A stretch of DNA of 64,000 nucleotides, taken from the NCBI GenBank assembly GCA_016169945.1, contig JADLSH010000382.1:558001-622000 (forward strand), in the 5' to 3' direction. Origin of the DNA: Trachythela sp. YZ-2020 (lineage: Eukaryota > Cnidaria > Anthozoa > Malacalcyonacea > Clavulariidae). The notes under the pieces were generated by a model. It saw only the letters and a list, made by a program, of their open reading frames with translations, had not been told where the DNA came from and did not search any database. Made by a program: the position numbers and the translations under genes. Within the stretch, counting starts at the first letter, position 1; the number at the start of each line of letters is the position of its first letter. This document shows positions 56,500 through 64,000 of the stretch, one piece after another.

Positions 56500-57150
56500 T
56501 CCAATAGGCCTTTCCCCTTTTAACAGCACGCGCGCAATGCATGACGGTAGTTGATTATCAAAATCAATTTTAGTTGTCATGGCGAAGTGTTCAGGATCAT
56601 TTTAGCGACAAAAACGGCCTTTCAATCAGCAAGGAGCGAGCAGTTTATTTGACGAAAATGGCGTTCGAATCTAGGCTCCTTGTACTTTCAAGCGGTGAGT
56701 TATTTTATTGTGAAGCGATCAAAAGTCTATTTTGATATGTAGATAATCCCCTATTTTGTGTCTTTCAATATGACCAATTTTAGACTCGTTTGACATTTCT
56801 TCGTTCATTTTTTGTTCATTGAACTTTTAACTTTTCGGCCATCATTCGATACATATCTAGGCTTGCTTGCTTGAGGCTGTTTGGCTTTGCCCGTTTTGGC
56901 GCGAAAAATATACACATTTGCAGCCAATGTTGCAGTTTCAGTCTACGCTTTCATAGTATTTTCGCTTGTTGGGTAGTTTTGCTTGTTTTTGTCCTGCAAA
57001 CCTTTGTAGAAGTCTCGGTTTTTATCTTCCCGTATTTGCCAGCATAAAAGTAGGTCCTAAATTTATTCTAAAATTCGAAAATATATTTATTATTGCTCAC
57101 AAACCTTCCATATAAACCCGTTTTTGTGGACAAGTTTTGTATTAAATTGG
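56500..57150 (+). repeat. Left TIR, with a 125-bp internal loss
   Basis: Near identical to the complement of 59431-60206. Between 'gaagtgttcagg' and 'atcattttagcg' (about 56598) the left arm lacks about 125 bp present in the right arm. The right arm has 'tcagg' at both edges of that segment, so the loss is a deletion between short direct repeats. It removes most of the coding exon carried by the TIR. Confidence 0.9.
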
Positions 57151-57318
57151 TAGGCTTAGCTGAATATTTTAAATTCAATAATTTATAGATAAAAATTTAG
57201 CTAAATTCTAGGTAGAACGTTTTAAATTAATTGAAGGAATAATAAATAGTAGTTAAATTATATCTTTTAATACATAAATATTAGTTACTGAGGTTTAATT
57301 TAAAATATATCTGGCAAA

Positions 57319-58000
57319 ATGGGAGATGAGCCTAGCACCTCAAAGAATGTAGACAATATACAACCATGGACTAGGGATCTCAAGTTACTTCCTCCATTCG
57401 CACACAATAAACTTGAAAAACACTTGGGCATGGATTCTCAACAAAAACCATCCAGCACTCAAAATCATTACTTAAAACATTAACAAACAGCACAAAGTCA
57501 GTATCATGTCCTACACCATGTAAATGGGGAAAACAAAATGAAACTGTGGCATTGAAGCAGTATGTTTCACACAAACAAAACTGTGTAAATGTCTTTTTTT
57601 TAAAGAACTTTATGGGTTAACTAGTATATTTACAATATTTATATGACAACAAATAATAAGACGAACATACACAAGTATAAAACAAGATGTACAGTTCCTA
57701 TGACAGGGACAGAATGTGTGTGCATTATTTGGAATAATGCACACAAATAGTCTGTGCATTATGTGGCTTTGTTGCCGACAAAACATCACCTTGGTTAGGG
57801 GCCAGCCCAGATTTTGTTGTTCATGATGCAAGTGAACCCAGTTCAGCTATCTGACTTGGAGAAATCAAATGCCCATATTCAAAGCGGGATAATTCTATAG
57901 AAGAAGCATGTGAAGACAAAAAATTTTTCCTTTTTAAACTCTAAAGTTGATGGCAAAATTCAGTTAACTAACACACTTAAATCATATTAACATCAAGCAG
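57319..58000 (+). pseudogene. SWIM/YqaJ-type accessory protein, internally deleted
   Basis: It starts MGDEPSTSKNVDN and reads WTRDLKLLPPFAHNKLEKHL, resembling the N-terminus of SWIM/YqaJ proteins. After stops and a loss of the middle (the SWIM finger is missing) it resumes at about 57770 with GFVADKTSPWLGASPDFVV, a TGA, then LGEIKCPYSKRDNSI, the YqaJ nuclease core (G-x-S-P-D, E-x-K). It lies just inside the left TIR. The protein is thought to act with the transposase as a nuclease during transposition. Same family as the remnants at 6.1, 8.3 and 10.5 kb, but clearly diverged from them. Confidence 0.7.
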
Positions 58001-58176
58001 TGTTAACAATGCTTGAAAACGTGAAATTTCTTCAACTAAATTACTAAGAATTAAGTTACTATTCATGTGTCTGTTTTAAACAATTAATGGAGGTAAGAAT
58101 AACGTTAAATATGTGCAAATAGCCCAAATTTTATGAAGGTCTTGCAATTGTTATGGGAATAACTTGGTGTAAAATT

Positions 58177-59390
58177 CTATAGTTTTTTATTCTCGCAATA
58201 CTCAGCTGGTCTCTCTACATGAACTCTTACAGAGGCAATTTTTTTTGTTTTCAGTTCCTCTTCCAGGGATAACTGATCTTTGCCATCCAAAAAAGGTGGG
58301 ATATTTAATGTAACCCCATTAGGGAGATCACTCTCAATATCAAAGCCTCTATCTGCCATGATTTGATCATCATTTTCCAAGAGATCCAGGATTCCACAAT
58401 CCTTTGTGATCTGTTTATCACTGGTTCAACCAACATATAAGGATGAGACAAAACTGGGGTACCCACTTGGGGAAATGCCAATCAATGCTTTTGCAATGTT
58501 GTGGTTCTTATATGAGGAAAATGTTGCTGACTGGCCTCTGCATGAAGAAGGCCTTTCAATAAACAGTTCCGTGCAGTCTAATATAACTCGGGTTTTGGGA
58601 TAGCTTTGCTTAAAACAGGCGGGCATATTTTCATCAATACACTGCCTGTTTGTCCAAATTGGGAGGGCCCGTAATCTCTGATGTAAAAATGCAACCCAAG
58701 TTATCCAAATACGCGAGACATGTGATGTGGATAACCCAAATCTGTGAGCCACATCCTCTAACAACAACCCACATAGCATTCGGGTTAGCGCCACCATAAT
58801 GTTTGCTCAGGGGATAGTGTACTAGGCTTGCGATGCTTTGTGTGGTTTGCAGAACTTGTTTGACAAGTATTAGAGCCATAGTATATTAAATTTTTACATG
58901 CTGGTGAAAGATAATCGAAGAAGGCACTAAAAGTTGTATAGTCAGGAAATCCGGTATAGAACTTGAAATTGTAGTCACTCCCAATCGTGGTCACTGCGTC
59001 AATTCTTTTTTGAAGGTCATTACACTTTGATTTTAGATTGTCTAACTCCTTTTACTTTTCGGTTTCATTTGAACTGGGGGACAAATTTCAGTCACGTCTA
59101 CTTCTTTGCTGTTAGGTACATTTTCATCAACATTTATATTGCATGCTTTATCTTCAAATACAGTTGTGGTTAAAATTTATGGTCTAAAAAGTTGTCTTCG
59201 AGCCTTTACATTCTTATGCACTGCTAACTCTGTGGGTACATTATTCAAATATGTTTTTTTTCCACCTGGAAAGTGACTTGAACAGACTCTTGAATTTGGA
59301 CCAATGTTTTTCAGCCCTTTTGTTTTGACAAGTTTAATTAACCCATTTTCTTTGTAATGCCTCATCCTTTGGTATTGCCTACCAATTTAA
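58177..59390 (-). pseudogene. THAP-HTH-DDE transposase (DDE_Tnp_4 type)
   Basis: Right to left on minus: a THAP zinc-finger part (VCSSHFPGGKKTYLNNVPTE, about 59240-59300), a linker, FKFYTGFPDYTTFSAFFDYL (about 58920-58980), an HTH_Tnp_4-like segment (LLLEDVAHRFGLSTSHVSRI, about 58700-58765), the first catalytic region VILDCTELFIERPS (about 58540-58590), YKNHNIAKALIGISPSG, then after a TGA near 58425 S-D-K-Q-I-T (second Asp) and IMADRGFDI (third acidic or Asp site) and a C-terminus at 58177. Frame change at about 58790. The transposase of the ISL2EU-like element. Confidence 0.82.
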
Positions 59391-59430
59391 TGCAAAACTT
59401 TCTCCACAAATTTAATACAAAGTAGCCTTC

Positions 59431-60206
59431 CAATTTAATACAAAACTTGTCCACAAAAACGGGTTTATATGGAAGGTTTGTGAGCAATAATAAATATATT
59501 TTCGAATTTTAGAATAAATTTAGGACCTACTTTTATGCTGGCAAATACGGGAAGATAAAAACCGAGACTTCTACAAAGGTTTGCAGGACAAAAACAAGCA
59601 AAACTACCCAACAAGCGAAAATACTATGAAAGCGTAGACTGAAACTGCAACATTGGCTGCAAATGTGTATATTTTTCGCGCCAAAACGGGCAAAGCCAAA
59701 CAGCCTCAAGCAAGCCTAGATATGTATCGAATGATGGCCGAAAAGTTAAAAGTTCAATGAACAAAAAATGAACGAAGAAATGTCAAACGAGTCTAAAATT
59801 GGTCATATTGAAAGATACAAAATAGGGGATTATCTACATATCAAAATAGACTTTTGATCGCTTCACAATAAAATAACTCACCGCTTGAAAGTACAAGGAG
59901 CCTAGATTCGAACGCCATTTTCGTCAAATAAACTGCTCGCTCCTTGCTGATTGAAAGGCCGTTTTTGTCGCTAAAATGATCCCTGATCTCTTTGTCATTC
60001 CGTCTATTTATAGCTAGGAGTTGTATTTTTCCTAAGACACTGTTAGTTATCTCTTTAGTTAAGTAAAAAGGGCTAAAAATCGGCAAAATTTCCTTCAGAA
60101 CAAAATCTCTCCTGAACACTTCGCCATGACAACTAAAATTGATTTTGATAATCAACTACCGTCATGCATTGCGCGCGTGCTGTTAAAAGGGGAAAGGCCT
60201 ATTGGA
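59431..60206 (-). repeat. Right TIR, complete
   Basis: Mirror copy of 56500-57150. It includes the full open exon at 59882-60155 and ends 'ggggaaaggcctattgga'. Confidence 0.9.
59882..60155 (-). CDS. Open exon inside the TIR
   Basis: About 91 codons open from MIIKINFSCHGEVF through FVLKEILPIFSPFYL, AINRRNDKEI, FSDKNGLSISKERAV and MAFESRLLVLSSG to an AGCG|GTGAGT donor. Lying within the terminal repeat, it would be present in both orientations, at the start of both genes. It is intact only in the right arm. Probably the shared first coding exon; no domain recognised. Confidence 0.5.
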
Positions 60207-60269
60207 TTATGTTTGTTTACAGGACCTTATTGACAATAGTATTATTGTACTGATAGGTTATCCTGTATA

Positions 60270-60295
60270 AAAGTTCGAAATTATTATTATTATTA
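60270..60295. repeat. (ATT)n microsatellite
   Basis: A short att run, probably a leftover LINE tail. Confidence 0.6.
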
Positions 60296-60492
60296 CTTTG
60301 TTTTTTGTATGAATCATATTGCAATAAGACATGGCCTGGTTCCACAATCACTGATGATTTGATGGGAAATCAATACTGTAACTGAAATTGCAAGTATTAT
60401 CAGTAACATATCCAGAAGGGGTTTTCATCTGGCTATATGTAATGACATTCAGTCCAGTATTAAAACATCTGCTTGCATATAAAATATTTATT

Positions 60493-60573
60493 CTTCACCC
60501 ATTAGCTGGCCATGCGCCCAGATGCGCCCTACTTTAGTATTTTACTCGGTCTAATGCCAGATGATTTTACTCA
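60493..60573. repeat. Short palindrome-ended repeat, copy 9, cut by a LINE
   Basis: It runs from 'cacccattagctggccatgc' to 'gatgattttactcat' and stops where the minus-strand LINE tail begins, so the LINE inserted into it. Confidence 0.8.
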
Positions 60574-60831
60574 TTAGATAAGATAAGATAAGATAAAGAT
60601 TTGTTAGCCACCAATACCATTTACAATATTTCAGATTTCTAATATTCTGTTACTGTTTATATAATGGTAATTTATGTTGTTATATTTACAATGGTAATAT
60701 TAGTGGCAAGGAGTTATCCAGAAACCATAAGGCTTATAAATTGGATATCTCCTTGAAGCTTTCAAAGTATATATATCAAAAGTATTTTGTTAAAAGACAA
60801 TTGCGACAGCTAGTGAACGCAATTATATGGC

Positions 60832-62576
60832 TTAACATTGAAATAAATATTTTCGTATTCTATTCCTGAAGCAATTTAACGTCCCTGCATTCTTAACGGT
60901 GTCAGGGAGCGAATTCCACAGTTTTGGACCTCGTGAAAGCATAGTAAATTGTTTTATATTAGTTCTACATGCATGTGAACGATATGTGTCAGCGTTTCTG
61001 GTATTATAATTATGAAACTGGTTGCTGGTACTAAATAAGTTAAGAAAGGGGGGTGGAAGTAATTTGTTATGGTAGGAATACATGAATGTACCTGTACAAA
61101 AGGAATTAATCCCATTGATATCAAGTATTTTCAATTTTTTAAAAAGCGGAGCAGTATGAGCCAAGAAGCTCGAACTAGTCAATAATCTAACTATTCGCTT
61201 TTGCAGAATTTGTAACCGCTTTAAGTTGGAAACATATGTAGACGACCATATTGTGTTGCAGTAGATAAGATATGGATAGATTAAGGTATAATATAACGAC
61301 ACTTTAGTACTTTTCGACAGGTTGAAACGAGCTCTGTATATTACACCGATGGACTTCGAAACTTTTTTACATACGTGATTTATATGAGGTTTCCATGAGA
61401 GATTTTCATCTAAAAGGACCCCGAGAAATTTAATCTGTTTCTTCTGTGTGATTAATCTGTCATCAAGAAGAAGGAGAATTTCATACGTGGATTTCTTTTG
61501 GGTTGGTTGGAAAATGATGTAGTTGGTTTTATCAATATTGACAGAGAGTTTGTTAGCTTTCATCCATGTACTAATATTTAGTAATGCCTCATTTAATACT
61601 GTAGTTAATACTATAGGATCGGAGCTAGCATAACAAATGCTGGTGTCATCTGCAAATAATAGTGGTTTAACTAAATGTGAGGCGTTTGGAAGATCATTAA
61701 TATAAAGGATGAAAAAGAGTGGGCCCAATATTGACCCCCTGGGTACACCACATTGTATGGCCATTCGAGCAGAAGAAAATTTGTTATATTGAACAAATTG
61801 TGTTCGGTTATTGAAATAACTCTTAATCCAATTTAATGCCACTCCACGAATCCCATACCTCTCAAGCTTAGAAAATAGTATATCATGGTTTAAAGTATCA
61901 AATGCTTTAGACAGGTCTAAGAAAACACTTGCTGTTATTTCTTTTTGATCAATAGCAGTTGCAATTTTATTTATCAAGTGAGTAAGAGCAAGATTGGTTG
62001 AGTGGTTAGTTCGAAAACCAAACTGGTGGCAGTAATAAATTTCAAGTTTATTAGTAAATTCTACCAAACGATTATACATGACCCTTTCATAGATTTTTGA
62101 AAAACTAGACAAAATTGAAATTGGTCTATAATTTGTGAATGTATCTACCTCACCAGCTTTAAAAATAGGAATTATTTTAGCTACTTTTAGCTTATCTGGG
62201 AATAACCCTGCCTCAAGTGAAGAATTAATTACCAGCATTAATGGTTCAGATATTAATTCAAACGATTTTTTTATGATATGTATAGGTAAGTTGTCGTAGC
62301 CAGGTGCTTTTCCATTTTTAAACGACATACATATCTCTCTCAGTTCATTAACAGTTGTAGGTTTAAGGAATATGGTTTCACTGATAGTAGGGCCTAAGAA
62401 CTCATGAAATAAACGATTTGTTGGGGGAATCTTACGCGCAAGGGATGGGCCAATTTCAGAAAAATATTTACAAAAATCATTGGCAATTTTAGAGGGTTCA
62501 TTGATAGTCATGTTATTTGATCGAAAAGATGACGGTAGTGAGGGCTTTTTACGTTTTAGGTTAGTGACTTCATTTA
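60832..62576 (-). CDS. LINE reverse transcriptase part
   Basis: The annotated frame begins at an internal Met (62511), but the reading is open upstream to about 62576 (TWKLINEVTNLKRKKPSL), so this is the continuation of the endonuclease frame. RT landmarks: GKAPGYDNLPIHII, IPIFKAGEVDTFTNYRPISI, CHQFGFRTNHSTNLAL, LDLSKAFDTLNHDILFSKL, GIRGVALNWI, CGVPRGSILGPLFFILYIND and the catalytic LLFADDTSI, then FLGVLLDENLSWKPHI and the C-terminal SRGPKLWNSLPDTVKNAG. 559 residues from the Met; the YADD-type box is intact. Copies element RNA at the target nick. Confidence 0.85.
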
Positions 62577-63971
62577 TTAATTTCCATGTTGTTTCAAATC
62601 ACTTTTAGCTAATTCAAATTTTTTATCGTAGTAAGTTTTCTTCGATATTCTAATTAGGTGATTCAATTTATTTTTGTATCTCTTATATTGAGAGTCACGT
62701 ACAGGGGTAGGGTTTGCGAGATATTTTTTGTATAATTTATTCTTTTTTTTAACGGAAATCAGCAAACCTTTAGTAATCCATGGTAATTTTGATTTCCTAC
62801 AAGAATTCAACTTAGATATTTTTAAGGGAAAACAATCCTCAAAATGGCTATAATATTCTTCGGCAAAAACATCGTAAAGTCTATTTGGATCCTGCCCCAT
62901 CAAAACCCGAGTCCATTCGACCTGTGATAATTTAGTTTGAAACTTGATCATATTTAAATCGTTGTAATCCCGAGTATAATAAGTGGTTTCGTTGTTTGGT
63001 TTCTCAAATTTAGTACCAGATAACGCAAACACAGGTAGGTGGTCGGATAAGTCGTTTAGAATAATTCCATTTACAATATTTTGTGTAAAACAATTTGTAA
63101 ATATGTTATCAATTAGTGTTGCTGAATGAGAAGTTAGCCGCGTTGGCTTATTAATAAGAGGAATAAACATATGTAAAAAAATTATAAATTCTTGTGTATA
63201 CGCATGATGATCACAATGAAGTAAGTCCAAATTAAAATCTCCCATTATGTAGCATTGTTTGTTGTCTTTGGAAATAATGGAAAGAATTTTATTAAAGTCT
63301 TCAATAAATGAGACAAGGTTTTGGTTGGGTGGTCGGTAAACAGTTCCTACAATAATGTTTTTCCCAAGAGGGTTTGAAATTTCAACAAACAGGGACTCAA
63401 TTACTTCAGGATTAGAAATATTACAGTCTTGAATTAATTTGTACTGAAAATAATCACCTAGGTAAAGACCTACACCACCGCCTGTTTTACCTCGGCGATG
63501 ATTGCTAATGAAGTTATAACCAGGCAGATTTACCATATTAAAAGTATCATCGTTTAGCCAGGTTTCAGACACTCCAATTACAGAAAATGAGTCGAGCAAA
63601 TTTGTGGTTAAAACTCTAAACCTATCAAAATTACCAATGAGACTTCTACAATTTATATGCAAAAAAGACATTCCCGAATTACATGGTTTGTCCGTTACAA
63701 GTTCATTAACTTCACTTTCAATCATGTACCTACTATTAGGTGGCATTAGTTCGTTAAAGTTTAAATCTGGGTCAAGATTAGTTATAAATGAGTTCTCTAA
63801 AGTAGAAGGCAGATATTCAATTGGATTAAATATTAAAGATTCCAAACGATCTAGGTCAAAATTTAGTGGACCATGATCAAACTCATACAATACTGCATTA
63901 AAGGCAGTATCATCCAGGTGATTAAATGGCAGAGGTGACTCGCTTTCAATCAAAGAATTATTAACAGCCAT
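62577..63971 (-). CDS. LINE endonuclease part
   Basis: 464 residues from the ATG at 63971. After an acidic leader of about 95 residues comes the apurinic-type endonuclease: FLHINCRSLIGNFD, VIGVSETWLN (catalytic Glu), GKTGGGVGLYL, GTVYRPPNQN, CYIMGDFNLDLLHC (Asp/Asn), LIDNIFTN and LNDLSDHLPVF (Asp/His). It ends DLKQHGN at a stop caused by a one-base difference; the next frame continues the ORF into the RT part. Nicks target DNA to prime reverse transcription. Whether the frame break is real or a sequencing error cannot be told here. Confidence 0.85.
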   Translation of the reverse strand: MAVNNSLIESESPLPFNHLDDTAFNAVLYEFDHGPLNFDLDRLESLIFNPIEYLPSTLENSFITNLDPDLNFNELMPPNSRYMIESEVNELVTDKPCNSGMSFLHINCRSLIGNFDRFRVLTTNLLDSFSVIGVSETWLNDDTFNMVNLPGYNFISNHRRGKTGGGVGLYLGDYFQYKLIQDCNISNPEVIESLFVEISNPLGKNIIVGTVYRPPNQNLVSFIEDFNKILSIISKDNKQCYIMGDFNLDLLHCDHHAYTQEFIIFLHMFIPLINKPTRLTSHSATLIDNIFTNCFTQNIVNGIILNDLSDHLPVFALSGTKFEKPNNETTYYTRDYNDLNMIKFQTKLSQVEWTRVLMGQDPNRLYDVFAEEYYSHFEDCFPLKISKLNSCRKSKLPWITKGLLISVKKKNKLYKKYLANPTPVRDSQYKRYKNKLNHLIRISKKTYYDKKFELAKSDLKQHGN

Positions 63972-64000
63972 TATTAAATATAATTATACTTATCTTATCT

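Larger units (their letters stand above)
56500..60206. mobile_element. ISL2EU-like DNA transposon with very long TIRs
   Basis: The ends are inverted repeats ('tccaataggcctttcccctt' at 56500 and its complement at 60206) that extend inwards about 650 bp on the left and 776 bp on the right. An 'at' (or 'ta') on both sides of the 'aggcctttcccc' terminus fits the 2-bp target of this superfamily. Genes: a SWIM/YqaJ-type remnant on plus and a THAP/HTH/DDE transposase on minus, reading towards each other from the two TIRs. This pairing is what I recall for ISL2EU (IS4EU) elements. Stops and frameshifts in both genes make the copy inactive. Confidence 0.82.
60575..64000 (-). mobile_element. Young, nearly intact LINE (jockey/CR1-like)
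   Basis: The 3' end is a pentanucleotide tail (AGATA on plus, 60577-60597). Two long frames on minus hold endonuclease and RT. Only one frame break separates them, the lowest damage of any LINE here. Its 5' part runs to the end of the window, where 'cttatcttatct' (63989-64000) resembles the tail repeat in the other orientation. Confidence 0.88.

Overview
This is AT-rich animal nuclear DNA, most likely from a cnidarian (probably an anthozoan) or a similar marine invertebrate. Evidence: spliced genes with GT/AG boundaries, several LINE clades, Penelope, DIRS, PIF/Harbinger, hAT, Helitron and ISL2EU-like elements side by side, and a short repeat with 'cccattagctggca' ends that I associate with cnidarian genomes. 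There is no operon, CRISPR array or convincing tRNA/rRNA gene. The taxonomic call rests on recalled family resemblance, not on a search.

Layout. 0.5-2.2 kb: 3' part of a decayed minus-strand LINE. 2.3-11.0 kb: a tandem array of diverged 0.4-1.2 kb monomers; its right part (4.4-11.0 kb) is three nearly identical 2.2-kb units, each ending in a broken YqaJ-nuclease exon, and the third runs on into the SWIM zinc-finger part of the parent gene. 11.7-13.8 kb: a decayed DIRS-type retroelement. 14.5-15.4 kb: a dead paralogue of the secreted-protein gene at 35.6 kb. 15.7-19.3 kb: a two-gene PIF/Harbinger element (transposase on +, MADF protein on -) split by a Helitron. 20-23.7 kb: a 62-bp-arm foldback element, a second Helitron and a long hairpin. 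23.7-27.1 kb: LINE reverse transcriptase, a rearranged Penelope element and a truncated Harbinger transposase. 27.2-34.0 kb: a HECT-like scrap and a spliced, decayed minus-strand HTH/integrase-core gene whose intron holds a Helitron with a hAT element nested in it.

35.6-36.5 kb holds the one intact host-like gene: a 289-residue secreted protein with an L-T-G-C motif and a downstream histidine. 38.0-50.2 kb is a second copy of the monomer array, interrupted by a full-length but broken L2-type LINE, a foldback element and a clean Helitron. 51.06-55.43 kb is bounded by inverted repeats and TTAA on both sides and carries a spliced gene joining a Cys-rich motif to a P2X7-type 'ballast' zinc domain. 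56.50-60.21 kb is an ISL2EU-like transposon with about 650-bp terminal inverted repeats, a THAP/DDE transposase on - and a SWIM/YqaJ-type gene on +. 60.6-64.0 kb is a young LINE on - with a single visible frame break.

Nearly every gene-like stretch is transposon-encoded or a pseudogene. The points of most interest are the secreted LTGC protein with its dead paralogue, the TTAA-bounded element carrying a ballast-domain gene, the Helitron family carrying a bidirectional promoter-like module, the long TIRs that contain a coding exon, and the expansion of a YqaJ exon inside an older array. Nested insertions give a relative order of events in several places.
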